64,000 nt of DNA from assembly GCA_905181715.1 (NCBI GenBank), contig CAJIYT010000003.1, positions 1 through 64,000 of the forward strand, written 5' to 3'. Both the position numbers and the translations under genes were made by a program. Positions 1-9,152 of the stretch are shown here, in pieces (the stretch's first letter is position 1; each line of letters opens with the position of its first letter). This stretch comes from an uncultured Candidatus Poseidoniales archaeon (lineage in GTDB: Archaea; Thermoplasmatota; Poseidoniia; Poseidoniales; Poseidoniaceae). The notes under the pieces were generated by a model. That model made no database searches. It was not told the DNA's origin and was given only the letters and a program-made list of their open reading frames with translations.

Positions 1-2
1 GT

Positions 3-668
3 GCAGATGATTTAATTCCGAAAAACAGGCAAAATAACGTCTATGGCCATGGCCATGTCAACGCTTTAGAATCGGTTCTTGAGGCAGCTGAAGAAAGTTA
101 TGATTTAGACAAAAATTTGACTCTAGAATTAAAAACCGCATCTAGTGATAATAATCGCATACCCCTCGGAGTGAACGGTGAGATGACTTTCACTGTATCA
201 CAACCAGTTGACTCCATACAATGGCGCTCAAATCACTTACGCGATGATTGGTCGAATTTGCATAGTTATGAACACACCAATATTGTCACCCTCGACTTTG
301 ATACAGTTAAACATCAACTGGAACATCTTCCAGGAAAAACTCTTGCAGGGAATCACACTCTTTCGATGAGAGCGATAGAGGACGATAGTTCTTCGACACT
401 CATCTCTTTCGACATAGTCCTCAATTGCAAGGAAGACCCCTGTGAAGATTCAGATAATGTTGCGATGGAGGATGCGTCTCAAAGTGCTATTATCGTAGCA
501 GGAACCTCGATATTTATTCTTGTAATAGTAGCGATTCTCGTTGTCGGTATAGTTCAAGAGAAACGAGAGCAAGAAAAGTTGCGTGTTAATTCGTCACAAG
601 AGGGGCACATCAATGCGGCTTTCGACGATAATGTAGATTCCGTTGTCGATGCTGAACTCGTTGAATGA
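3..668 (+). CDS. Membrane-anchored subtilase-like protein, C-terminal part (5' truncated by window edge)
   Basis: The frame is open from the first bases of the window to the TGA at 666-668, so the start lies outside (221 residues visible). The first visible residues contain YGHGHVNALESVL, which resembles the G-x-G-x-VNA-x-x-AV element that ends subtilisin-like (S8) catalytic domains just after the catalytic serine. About 100 residues of probable extracytoplasmic beta-rich sequence follow, with a CKEDPC cysteine pair. Next come one strong transmembrane helix (about residues 162-185) and a short charged cytoplasmic tail. I infer a surface protease anchored by its C-terminus. The catalytic triad is not in the window, so activity cannot be judged. 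A second subtilase lies at 4701-5966. Confidence 0.6.
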   Translation, partial: ADDLIPKNRQNNVYGHGHVNALESVLEAAEESYDLDKNLTLELKTASSDNNRIPLGVNGEMTFTVSQPVDSIQWRSNHLRDDWSNLHSYEHTNIVTLDFDTVKHQLEHLPGKTLAGNHTLSMRAIEDDSSSTLISFDIVLNCKEDPCEDSDNVAMEDASQSAIIVAGTSIFILVIVAILVVGIVQEKREQEKLRVNSSQEGHINAAFDDNVDSVVDAELVE

Positions 669-731
669 TGTTTATGCCTCTCCTTCTGTCGAAGGCTATA
701 ATACATCAAAGGATTACAATCTGATGATACC

Positions 732-3700
732 ATGAGTGATGTCCCCGTAAAACCTAGTCGCCCTAGCAGAGTAACTACACCTACTACAAGCGGTGGATTA
801 TATGGTAAAGTCGAGGCTTTACGGCTCGAAGTAAAGACACCAGGTGTCGCCGAAGTAGATTTTATGGGCAAGTTCGCTCAATTGGTAATGTATGGCATCG
901 CCATGTTGGCTATATGGGGTGGTATTCTCTCAATCGCCTTTGCAGAAGATGCTACCAATAGTAATTTTTTGATTCTTGGTGCGGGAGGGATCATCTCAGC
1001 GACCATGGCAATTGCCATGGTGGAAATGCAGCGCAGACGTGGTGGCGGTGGTTTACATGCAGTGCATGATTATCTACTAGGAATCGGTTTATTCTTCGCA
1101 GCGATTGGAGTTCTTTGGGGCACCCGTTTCCTTATCGCCATCGCTGCTGGCAACGGTATCGATTTTCTTCTCGTCGAAGGAATAGAATACAGTGAGAAGG
1201 AGTGGTCTCCTTCAGCAGATGCGATATACATCCAATTGGGAGCATGTTTGGCATTGGTTGCAGCTGCGGTATTATACCTCAGAAACCTCGAGGGTGCGAC
1301 TTCTTTTTCTTGGTCTGTCCTCACTTTCACACCCATTGCCATCGCTGTTGCAGGAGTTGGTCCATGGCTCTCTTGGTCTAATGATATCGTCTCTTGGGAA
1401 TTGGGAGTCTCGATTGTTAGCTTGACCTTCTTAGCGATGTGGCTAGCCTTACAATCCAATAATGGCATCACTTTCTCTATTGCAGCAATAGTCAGCGGCA
1501 TTATTCCTTTACTTTATGAAGTTCTCAACGAAAATGCACCTGAAGACGGTGCTGGCGGTGCACTCTCACTTCTGATTTTCATCATAATAGGCCAAGGGGT
1601 TCTTGCCGCAGATCCACGCTTACGACAAAGCCTAATTGAGAAAACATCCTTCATACTAGTTGCTGAAGTACTACTCGCAATTTATGTGGCAAAATTGGGG
1701 GATTTGAACCTAATTCTGGGACCATTGCGTGAATCTATGTTGGGAGAAATGGCAGCATATGTCAATTTGCAAAGCGCATTATGGGTTACTCTCCTACTCG
1801 CATATTTACCGGCAGTTCATGCTCGTAGAACTCCTTGGATGCCGATTGGTCTCGCTGGCAGCATATGGGTCATCTCACCTGAAGCAAGTATCATTCCTTG
1901 GATTATTACCATCACGATATTGCCATACATGTTGATAATGGCAAAAGCAACCCGGACTTGGGTCGCAAATTGTACCTTTATCGCTGCTGGAATATCCTTC
2001 TTTATCCAAGATAGTACTTCGGCTGGCTTCGTCATAGCCGATATTGAATTAGTCATAGCTGTCGCTCTGATAATTGTCGGTGAACTATCGCGTATGCGTA
2101 GCACTCTTTCCGATTGGGCACACTTCCTCACATTAGGATTGATAGTAATGTCAAAGTCGATTCTGCTCGGAACTAATCTCTGGGTACCATGGCTAATAGT
2201 CCTCTACATCATAATGAGTTCATGGCGAATGCTGCATCAAGCAGCAGCATCAGAAGACGTCAATCGACGTATTGAAGCAAGTGCTGCATTATTCGCATCA
2301 ATAGTAATGACTCTAATTCTAGCATTTTTCGAGCGTTTAACTCTGAACTTACCTGATGGTATTGCTCAATTACTCGATGGCATGAATCTACCACTTGCGA
2401 TTCTAGCCTGTGTGATCTGGTTCAGCATGCGACGCTACAAAGGAGTGGAAATGGACCTTGGACATATCTTTTCTTGGATTAGTAAAAACAGTAAGAAAGC
2501 AGTACCGGTTTTCGAATCAGAAACCGGTGCTTGGATTGTGCTCGAGAAAGAAAATGATGACATCTCATGGACCGAGAAGGGTTGGGGTAGTATCGCTCGC
2601 ATCTCATTAATAGGTCCGCTTATACTCTTCACCATCGCCATCAGTTTCGTCAATAGTGCCGAACTTGCTACCAACTTACAATGGGTATTACTCAGTGCGA
2701 TTCCTTTGGGACTACTAACCTGGGAGATACTAGATGATGAGGAAGCTTCAGCGGCTGGAAGGGCTATTGCAACTTGGACAATGTTCCTAATGGCAGTACC
2801 AATCTCCATCGCCTTGAACAGTTACAATGGATCTACATCTCAGATTCTATTAGGTGGGTTACTGTTTGACGCGATTCTAATCACAGGACCACTAGTAGTC
2901 AGTACTGTTCTCAACCGACGCGGACTGAATGAGAGTACAGTTTCGGTTTCTGCTGATTGTTGGGCTTTAGCTGGATTATTGGCTATCGGTATTCTTGACA
3001 GTAGCGGGGGTTTGGCCTTCTTAGTGCTCTATACTCTAGTCATAGTAAACTCGTTCCGTTATCGCCAAGGTATTATTTTGGCATGGGCTCCATTTGCACT
3101 GATATTGATGGGTGGAAGAATGGTACGAGATGGTGATTTGGTGAAATGGTTAATCGACAAAGTCAACTTAACCGCATATGATCTCACTGAAATTACTATT
3201 CTTGATATGTCGAGATTATCCAGTGCTATCATGGCTTTAACCGCAGCTTCTGTTCTGGCTAGGGCTATAATTGACAGACGTGGAAGTGGAAGTTATGAAC
3301 GTTCGATGCCGACCATCATGCCAGGAATATGGTTGGCAATCGGTATGCTCGGTGTATTACCTGAGATATCGTGGTTGTTACTGATTTTAACAGTTCTAAT
3401 CTCATTACACAGTTGGTTGACTGGGAGGTTGGATTTCATCCCATGGGTTCCATACGCCACCGTTTTATCATTCTTGATTGGATTTAGTAACGATGATAAC
3501 TTTTCGAACTTCACTGGCTTTGAAATCTTCTCACACAGCCTTTTGGGCACGGGTTTATTCACATTGATTATTCATCAAGCAGCAGAAAGAGGCATACTTT
3601 ACCGTTGGGCTGATGAAGCAAATAATGAGACTCCAGCAGTGATATCTTCCTTCAATCTAGGATCACTATTGGGACGTGAGCAATTACTCAAGACTATGCA

Positions 3701-4721
3701 AATCTGGACAATGATTTGCCTGGTCCTAAGTTGGGATGCGGTCTATGGTCTCGGTACAGTCATCGGTGCCGGTTGGATAACCTGGGAAGTTTTCGGTAAA
3801 GGTCAGAGCAATGCTATGTTATTGATGCCAATACTACATGGTTTTGCATTATGGAATTACTTGGAACAGGCAATACCGGCAGAGCAAGTAGCTCAAGATT
3901 GGTTAGTCGGATTATTGTTGATTGCAGAAGGTGCAGCATTCACTTGGCTAGCAAGCAATTCCGATATCGCTTGGAATTGGAAGAAATTCGAATTCGAAAA
4001 CGAATCCGCCTATTTCACTTGGCTAGACCGTATCGGTATGATGTCCATCGCCTATATCTTAGCAGGGATTCTATGGATTCTCGACAGTGGTAAGTTCGAC
4101 TCGCTGGCATGGGGTATTATCTCCATATACATGGTCACAATAGCCATTCAAGGCTTCAAAGAAGAAACTGAAGCCGGTTGGCGTAGAGGATTTGGAGGAT
4201 TCGGTTCGATAATCAGTATGTTCATCCTCTCATTTACTATTGATACTGTAACCTATCGTGCTTTGATATGGTTATCACTGGGCATACTCGCCTTTGGTTT
4301 CGGCATCCTATATATGCAGAGATTCAATGATACAGAGACTCCATTCACTGAGGTTTTTACTGTTGCTGAAGGCGATAATCAAGAAGTCGTTGAAGTATCT
4401 GAACCTGATGATGATGAATCTGAAAACGCCATCTTGATGTCTAATACAACTGAAGAAGAGTTAGGCCCAGAACCGGTTTCAGAGCCGATTCCAGAGCCTG
4501 TAACAAGGGCTCAAACTCTCACTGAGAGAATGGATAGTATTGTCGAAAATGTATCTGAAAGTGGTTTGGTAGAGACTAGAGAAGGCTTCACTTTCAGATT
4601 ACCACCCGAAGTGCTATCCAATATCAGAGCATCCTTGGAAACAACACCACATGAAGGGTTTATGCCAGTATTGGATTTCGACTCAAGAGGTAATGTAGTA
4701 CTAAACTTCGAGCCACTCTGA
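732..4721 (+). CDS. Giant polytopic membrane protein (1329 aa), function unknown
   Basis: The start is an ATG 63 bp after the preceding stop. After about 45 polar residues, residues 47-1240 are almost entirely hydrophobic, with roughly 40 membrane segments by eye. They are interrupted near residues 585-640 by a soluble, charged loop (around GAWIVLEKENDD). The last 90 residues are cytoplasmic in character: an acidic Glu/Asp/Pro-rich linker, then a compact stretch with LPPEVLSNIRASLE and FDSRGNVVLNFEPL. I recognise no transporter, polymerase or glycosyltransferase signature. The stop codon lies inside the 3' end of the convergent subtilase gene (21-bp overlap). A secretion, lipid or envelope role is only a guess, suggested by protease genes on both sides. 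Confidence 0.85.
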   Translation: MSDVPVKPSRPSRVTTPTTSGGLYGKVEALRLEVKTPGVAEVDFMGKFAQLVMYGIAMLAIWGGILSIAFAEDATNSNFLILGAGGIISATMAIAMVEMQRRRGGGGLHAVHDYLLGIGLFFAAIGVLWGTRFLIAIAAGNGIDFLLVEGIEYSEKEWSPSADAIYIQLGACLALVAAAVLYLRNLEGATSFSWSVLTFTPIAIAVAGVGPWLSWSNDIVSWELGVSIVSLTFLAMWLALQSNNGITFSIAAIVSGIIPLLYEVLNENAPEDGAGGALSLLIFIIIGQGVLAADPRLRQSLIEKTSFILVAEVLLAIYVAKLGDLNLILGPLRESMLGEMAAYVNLQSALWVTLLLAYLPAVHARRTPWMPIGLAGSIWVISPEASIIPWIITITILPYMLIMAKATRTWVANCTFIAAGISFFIQDSTSAGFVIADIELVIAVALIIVGELSRMRSTLSDWAHFLTLGLIVMSKSILLGTNLWVPWLIVLYIIMSSWRMLHQAAASEDVNRRIEASAALFASIVMTLILAFFERLTLNLPDGIAQLLDGMNLPLAILACVIWFSMRRYKGVEMDLGHIFSWISKNSKKAVPVFESETGAWIVLEKENDDISWTEKGWGSIARISLIGPLILFTIAISFVNSAELATNLQWVLLSAIPLGLLTWEILDDEEASAAGRAIATWTMFLMAVPISIALNSYNGSTSQILLGGLLFDAILITGPLVVSTVLNRRGLNESTVSVSADCWALAGLLAIGILDSSGGLAFLVLYTLVIVNSFRYRQGIILAWAPFALILMGGRMVRDGDLVKWLIDKVNLTAYDLTEITILDMSRLSSAIMALTAASVLARAIIDRRGSGSYERSMPTIMPGIWLAIGMLGVLPEISWLLLILTVLISLHSWLTGRLDFIPWVPYATVLSFLIGFSNDDNFSNFTGFEIFSHSLLGTGLFTLIIHQAAERGILYRWADEANNETPAVISSFNLGSLLGREQLLKTMQIWTMICLVLSWDAVYGLGTVIGAGWITWEVFGKGQSNAMLLMPILHGFALWNYLEQAIPAEQVAQDWLVGLLLIAEGAAFTWLASNSDIAWNWKKFEFENESAYFTWLDRIGMMSIAYILAGILWILDSGKFDSLAWGIISIYMVTIAIQGFKEETEAGWRRGFGGFGSIISMFILSFTIDTVTYRALIWLSLGILAFGFGILYMQRFNDTETPFTEVFTVAEGDNQEVVEVSEPDDDESENAILMSNTTEEELGPEPVSEPIPEPVTRAQTLTERMDSIVENVSESGLVETREGFTFRLPPEVLSNIRASLETTPHEGFMPVLDFDSRGNVVLNFEPL

Positions 4722-5966
4722 TTCTACAGCCATCTGTTTCGAAACACCTAGAGATGCGAATGGATACAAGCCCCAGTAGGCTTCCCTAGCCTCTTGATTG
4801 GCTTGCATGCACAAGCGTACATCTGTAGATCGGTCTGGGATTAGAGATGTACCATTCAAATGGGCTATGATGCCATCGATATTTGACCAATTAAGAACAC
4901 CCCAACCCAATTGAGTGCAGGGGAGAATCGGTGAAACAGGAGTAGTTCCACTGCTAGGGTCCCAGCTCTGATAACCGGGATACCAGCCTGAACGATTTAG
5001 TGCATCGCGTATCTGATGATTGAAGATGAGTTCACTGCCGTTTATGAGTGCTGAATCGCGAGCACCTGAACCATGGTCGCCATATTCCTCCCTTAGTGAG
5101 GTAATTACATGTGCAAGGAAGCCCGCAGTTCTCGGTGTAGCAAATGAAGTCCCTGATGTCCAATGATATTCATCAACATCTTGGTGATTGGGGAGATATT
5201 GGGTCCAATCGCTAGCCATGTCTGGATATGAGCCCGACATTGTCTCCTTCTGGTCATCATCACCTTCAGCATAACCAGAGACTCCTATCGACCATGGTGG
5301 TCCAGCGGTTGCATCCTGCACCGCAGGTGATGGAGAATTATCTGCTGCTCCAGTATGGATTTTGTGATTTTCGACCACTGCAACCTTAGTTGCATCATTA
5401 ATCCCAGGAACAGGTAAGGACAAGGGAGCACCAAAACTGGTAGTCAGGATATCGACCAATGGTTGATTTGCCGCTGCAAGAACCGCATTATCGCTGAAAC
5501 CCTCGACAAAGAAGATAATTGCATCGGGATCTGCATCTAGAACTGCTCCGGTTACAGCCGTGCCATGCCCATCATTCGGGTCATCTAAGATTGGAACACC
5601 TGAATCCATATCTGGTGAGGTGCCAAAAATCCGAGTGCCTTTGAAGTATACTATATCCGAAGCGGTTATCTGCGACCAACAAGATTCTTGATCTGCATCA
5701 ACTCTCTCTTGATAAGAACCTTCCATTGTCAAATTACAGATAATAGTAGTCCCTAGTCCCTCGATTAACCATTGAGGTAAAGTCTCATTGCTGCGAAAGT
5801 GATTATGATAAGGATTGATACCAGTATCTATTGGTGCAACTACTGAATAAGCACGGAAATCATCACCGAATTCAATGCTTATTTCCTCTTCAACATCAGC
5901 ATCTGCAAAACAGCCGCTAAAAAGCGAAGCTGTGATGATAAAAAACATAGTCAGAGCGTTACGCAC
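4701..5966 (-). CDS. Subtilisin-like serine protease, predicted lipoprotein (peptidase S8)
   Basis: 421 residues. The N-terminus is a signal peptide ending in a lipobox (LFSGC, Cys19), so the protein is probably lipid-anchored outside the membrane. All three S8 motifs are present: Asp47 in IDTGI, His134 in NDGHGT and Ser274 in SGTSFATP. The likely oxyanion Asn is Asn210 in GAADN, which departs from the usual AAGN. There is no obvious inhibitor prodomain, since the Asp motif comes only 28 residues after the lipobox cysteine. The C-terminal third has several cysteines that could form disulfides. The gene is convergent with the giant membrane protein and divergent from oligoribonuclease. A role in extracellular protein degradation or envelope processing is inferred. 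Confidence 0.9.
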   Translation of the reverse strand: MRNALTMFFIITASLFSGCFADADVEEEISIEFGDDFRAYSVVAPIDTGINPYHNHFRSNETLPQWLIEGLGTTIICNLTMEGSYQERVDADQESCWSQITASDIVYFKGTRIFGTSPDMDSGVPILDDPNDGHGTAVTGAVLDADPDAIIFFVEGFSDNAVLAAANQPLVDILTTSFGAPLSLPVPGINDATKVAVVENHKIHTGAADNSPSPAVQDATAGPPWSIGVSGYAEGDDDQKETMSGSYPDMASDWTQYLPNHQDVDEYHWTSGTSFATPRTAGFLAHVITSLREEYGDHGSGARDSALINGSELIFNHQIRDALNRSGWYPGYQSWDPSSGTTPVSPILPCTQLGWGVLNWSNIDGIIAHLNGTSLIPDRSTDVRLCMQANQEAREAYWGLYPFASLGVSKQMAVESEWLEV

Positions 5967-6037
5967 ATAACAGACCGGTTGGCTAACCCGTTTGAATCCT
6001 GCGCCAACCTGAAAAGCAGGGGATTCAAGGATAGTGC

Positions 6038-6574
6038 ATGGACGAACATATGGTTTGGATCGATCTAGAGATGACGGGTTTAGACATCGAATCCTGTTCG
6101 ATTATCGAAATTGCCACCGTAATTACCGATGGTGATCTGAATATAATTGCCACCGGGCCTAATTTGGCAATAAAAACTAGTGAAGAGGACCTTGCCGCTA
6201 TGGACGAGTGGAATACCACTCATCACAATGCGAGTGGATTGGTTGCTAGAATTCGTAAAAGTGAGTATTCTATTGCTGATGCTGAAGTTGAAACCTTGGA
6301 ATTTATCCGTAAATACGTAGCAGAAGGCAAGGCTCCCTTATGCGGTAATAGTATCTGGTGTGACCGTAAATTCATCGACAGCCAGATGCCTGAACTAGCG
6401 GCTTATCTTCATTACAGAATGGTCGATGTATCCTCATTCAAAGAGATGGCTAAGCGTTGGTATCCAAGCCTACCCCGCTATGAGAAAAAAGGTGCGCATC
6501 TCGCTCTTGACGACATATTAGAGTCGATTGAAGAATTACGTTACTTCAGAGAGAAGATCTTCATTCAAGATTGA
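6038..6574 (+). CDS. orn: Oligoribonuclease (DEDDh 3'-5' exoribonuclease)
   Basis: 178 residues, the normal size for Orn, which degrades 2-5 nt RNAs and pGpG to mononucleotides in the cytoplasm. Exo I is WIDLEMTGL with Asp9 and Glu11. Exo II contains Asp109 (GNSIWCDRKF). Exo III is HLALDDILES with His154 and Asp159, the exact DEDDh spacing. The family is typical of proteobacteria, actinobacteria and eukaryotes and is uncommon in archaea, so acquisition by transfer is likely. The start is an ATG 72 bp from the divergent subtilase start, and the 3' end overlaps xdhC by 10 bp. Confidence 0.93.
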   Translation: MDEHMVWIDLEMTGLDIESCSIIEIATVITDGDLNIIATGPNLAIKTSEEDLAAMDEWNTTHHNASGLVARIRKSEYSIADAEVETLEFIRKYVAEGKAPLCGNSIWCDRKFIDSQMPELAAYLHYRMVDVSSFKEMAKRWYPSLPRYEKKGAHLALDDILESIEELRYFREKIFIQD

Positions 6575-7389
6575 TCTCGCCAAGTGCCAACATCTGGGTC
6601 TACGCCCTTGCATGCTGCGATAATTTCAGCGAGTACTGCAATGGCTATCTCCTCTGGGCTCTCTGCTCCAATATTCAGACCAATTGGGCAATTTACCGAA
6701 TCAAGAGCGATTTGGGAGATTCCTGTACTCAATGCTTTCTGTTCAAATGCTTGCCATTTTGAGCGTGAACCAATTACTCCTATTCGACCTGAAAAATCAC
6801 TATTGAGTAAACTCAGTAATCGTTCTTCATCTTCTTGCCAATCATGACCGAGTAATAGGATATCGGAGAATCTGTTTAGTGAACCTTCAGACGCAAAGAA
6901 CTCGGCAACAGTGCAGTGGTGCGATTCAGTTGCGCCTTCTAAGGTTGAATAATCATCTCTTGTATCGTGGACTGAGAATGACCATCCCAATGGTTGAAGG
7001 CCAAGAGACATGGCTTTTGCACAATGACCTCCACCCATGAATAGAATATGTGGCATTGCAATAATCACCTCTAAAGCGAGAGTCACACGACCGCCGCAGA
7101 GACTGTCAAGTGGAATGACCTCATAGCCCTTGGCCCCTCTGTTGAGACCGTAGGTTTGCACTTCTCCTGTCGCAGTTGTTGCCTCTGAGAGCATTTCTCG
7201 TAAGCGTTGAATGACCTTTACCTCTAGACCTGCCCCCCCTATTGTACCGATAATTGAATCTGTGGTTAAACCGAGGCGAGCACCGCTTTTACCGGGAACA
7301 GAACCACTGGTTGACATAACCGTAGCCATTGCAACCTTCTTAGAAACGAGCAATTGTTCTGTCACCCATTTTAGTACTCGTAAAGTCAA
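6565..7389 (-). CDS. XdhC/CoxI family molybdoenzyme maturation protein
   Basis: 274 residues. The N-terminal XdhC/CoxI domain has TSGSVPGKSGARL and IGTIGGAGLE. The C-terminal Rossmann-like XdhC domain has HILFMGGGHCAKAM and ends with the typical PIGLNIGAESPEEIAIAVLAE segment. Family members bind molybdenum cofactor, promote its sulfuration and deliver it to xanthine dehydrogenase or CO-dehydrogenase-like hydroxylases. The start overlaps the end of the MobA-like gene by 4 bp (ATGA), so the two are probably translationally coupled. No molybdenum hydroxylase subunit is visible in this window, so the client enzyme must be elsewhere. Confidence 0.88.
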   Translation of the reverse strand: MTLRVLKWVTEQLLVSKKVAMATVMSTSGSVPGKSGARLGLTTDSIIGTIGGAGLEVKVIQRLREMLSEATTATGEVQTYGLNRGAKGYEVIPLDSLCGGRVTLALEVIIAMPHILFMGGGHCAKAMSLGLQPLGWSFSVHDTRDDYSTLEGATESHHCTVAEFFASEGSLNRFSDILLLGHDWQEDEERLLSLLNSDFSGRIGVIGSRSKWQAFEQKALSTGISQIALDSVNCPIGLNIGAESPEEIAIAVLAEIIAACKGVDPDVGTWRDQS

Positions 7390-7928
7390 GGCAAAGCCTC
7401 CACATCTTCAGGGGAGTCGATATTCAATCTAATACCGGGTGCTGCGATTCTTTCTGGATTGAAAAGACTGCGTAGAGAGGCATCGCCATCAGCAGCGAGG
7501 ACCGCTTCAATCTCGTAGAGTAGAACTGGATGGCCTGCAGGTTCGGGAGTACAACTTTGCTTTTGCTCGAGCAATCTTTCGACGGTATCAACTTGCCAGC
7601 CACAGCGATCAACAGGTACTATCAACACACGTTGTGGGATTCTACCCTTCTCCTTCATCAACGATAGTATTCCTACTTGAATCGAACTATTGCGGCCTAA
7701 TTCAGGTTCGGTATTGATTGCTACCTGGCTACCTGAAACCAATGTCAGTAAATCAACTGCAAGTTCACTACGAGTAACGATAACTATCTCATTTACGCCG
7801 GCTTCCTTTAATTGACGAACTGCGAGTTCTATCAAAGTCTCGCCATTCCACTCGACTAAGGCCTTGGGGCTTCCTAGCCTAGTGCTAGCACCTGCTGCGA
7901 GGATAATCGCAGGTGTTGGGGTTGTCAA
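7386..7928 (-). CDS. MobA/MocA-like molybdenum cofactor nucleotidyltransferase
   Basis: 180 residues from the TTG at 7928. The N-terminus has the NTP-transferase signature AIILAAGASTRLGSPKAL with the Lys that contacts nucleotide, and VPVDRCGW provides the metal-binding Asp. Best match by eye is MocA, which converts Mo-molybdopterin to the cytosine dinucleotide cofactor, with MobA-like GTP enzymes as the alternative. An in-frame ATG at 7961 would overlap the preceding acyl-CoA dehydrogenase by 23 bp. I prefer the TTG because GAGGTGA lies 5 nt before it and the encoded start leads straight into the first beta-strand. The pairing with XdhC supports a molybdenum-hydroxylase maturation role. Confidence 0.85.
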   Translation of the reverse strand: MTTPTPAIILAAGASTRLGSPKALVEWNGETLIELAVRQLKEAGVNEIVIVTRSELAVDLLTLVSGSQVAINTEPELGRNSSIQVGILSLMKEKGRIPQRVLIVPVDRCGWQVDTVERLLEQKQSCTPEPAGHPVLLYEIEAVLAADGDASLRSLFNPERIAAPGIRLNIDSPEDVEALP

Positions 7929-7938
7929 GAAAATCACC

Positions 7939-9087
7939 TCAGAGATCTTTAGTAATCTCACGGCCGATTATCATACGCTGTACTTGACTACTTCCTTCGT
8001 ATATTTGCATAACTTTAGCCCCGCGCATCAATCTGGCAACTGGATATTCCTCTGAATAGCCATAGCCGCCGTAAATTTGAACTGCATCAGTGCTTACTTC
8101 CATCGCTATATCGGCGGCGAAACGCTTGGCGTGAGCCGCTGATTCGGTATTACGAATGCCTGCATCTGCCTCACTCGCTGACTTCCAAGTAAGCATTCTC
8201 GCAGCTTCGACCTTGGTCTTCATATCGGCGAGCATGAATTGAATCGCCTGATGTTGGTGAAGAGGCTTGCCGAAGGTCTGACGTTCGCTGGAGTATTGCA
8301 ATGCGTGCTCATATGCAGCACGAGCAAGACCAGTTGCGTGAGCGGCGATATTTGGCCTTGACATATCGAAGGCCTTCATCGCATTCATCCAGCCACCAGA
8401 TTCGGATTCGCCGACAAGATTGGCAGCAGGTACCCGCATGTCATCGAAGTTGAGAGCGCGGGTATCAGAACATTTCTGCCCCATATTGGATTCCTTCTTG
8501 CCAAGTGATAGACCGGGTGTATCGGCATCGACAATAAAACCAGACATTCCTTTGTATCCTGCATCGACATCGGTCTTTGCCAAAACAAAGAACCAGTCTG
8601 CATGACCTGCACCGGTGATGAACATCTTTGAGCCATTGATGACATATTCATCACCATCACGAACCGCATTAGTCTTGCAAGCGGCGACATCTGAACCTGC
8701 ACCTGGTTCGGTGATCGCATAAGATGAAAGTGCACCTTCTTCGGTTACTTTACGCAGATAGATATCTTTCTGTTCGTGTGTTGCACCAGTTATCAATGGC
8801 GCACAGGCAAGAGAAGTTGCGTAAGCAGCAGTAGCAAAACCAGGATCACCCCAAGCCAATTCCTCATTGACCAGAACCTCTTCCATAATGCCAAGACCCG
8901 CGCCGCCGTAATCCTCAGGAATGTGGAGATTGAGTAAACCCCTCTCTGCAGCAGCAGCAATAGCTTCTTTTGGATATTGAGAATTGTTATCCCAATGTTC
9001 AGCATTAGGCCTTAATTGATCGATGGCAAATTCATTAGCCATTTCTCGAAGCATCTCTTGCATTTCATCGAGTTGAAAGTCTACCAT
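7939..9087 (-). CDS. Acyl-CoA dehydrogenase
   Basis: 382 residues, typical size. Family signatures are YAITEPGAGSDVAACKT (FAD/substrate loop) and, near the C-terminus, QIYGGYGYSEEYPVARLMR followed by QIYEGSSQVQRMIIGR. The Glu of YEGS is the catalytic base of the short/medium-chain and isovaleryl groups. The enzyme oxidises acyl-CoA to trans-2-enoyl-CoA with FAD and passes electrons to ETF, in fatty-acid or branched-chain amino-acid catabolism. It heads a leftward run with the MobA-like and XdhC genes and is divergent from the fRMsr gene. Substrate length cannot be assigned from sequence alone. Confidence 0.95.
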   Translation of the reverse strand: MVDFQLDEMQEMLREMANEFAIDQLRPNAEHWDNNSQYPKEAIAAAAERGLLNLHIPEDYGGAGLGIMEEVLVNEELAWGDPGFATAAYATSLACAPLITGATHEQKDIYLRKVTEEGALSSYAITEPGAGSDVAACKTNAVRDGDEYVINGSKMFITGAGHADWFFVLAKTDVDAGYKGMSGFIVDADTPGLSLGKKESNMGQKCSDTRALNFDDMRVPAANLVGESESGGWMNAMKAFDMSRPNIAAHATGLARAAYEHALQYSSERQTFGKPLHQHQAIQFMLADMKTKVEAARMLTWKSASEADAGIRNTESAAHAKRFAADIAMEVSTDAVQIYGGYGYSEEYPVARLMRGAKVMQIYEGSSQVQRMIIGREITKDL

Positions 9088-9152
9088 GTTGGACCGACTC
9101 GGCCCCTTCGCATAAGCAGTTGGTCTGAAATAGAAGCCGGAGATGAAACATC

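Noticed and set aside
1070..1501. Minus-strand frame within the giant membrane protein gene
   Set aside because: It is antisense to an unbroken hydrophobic coding sequence, with no family signal.
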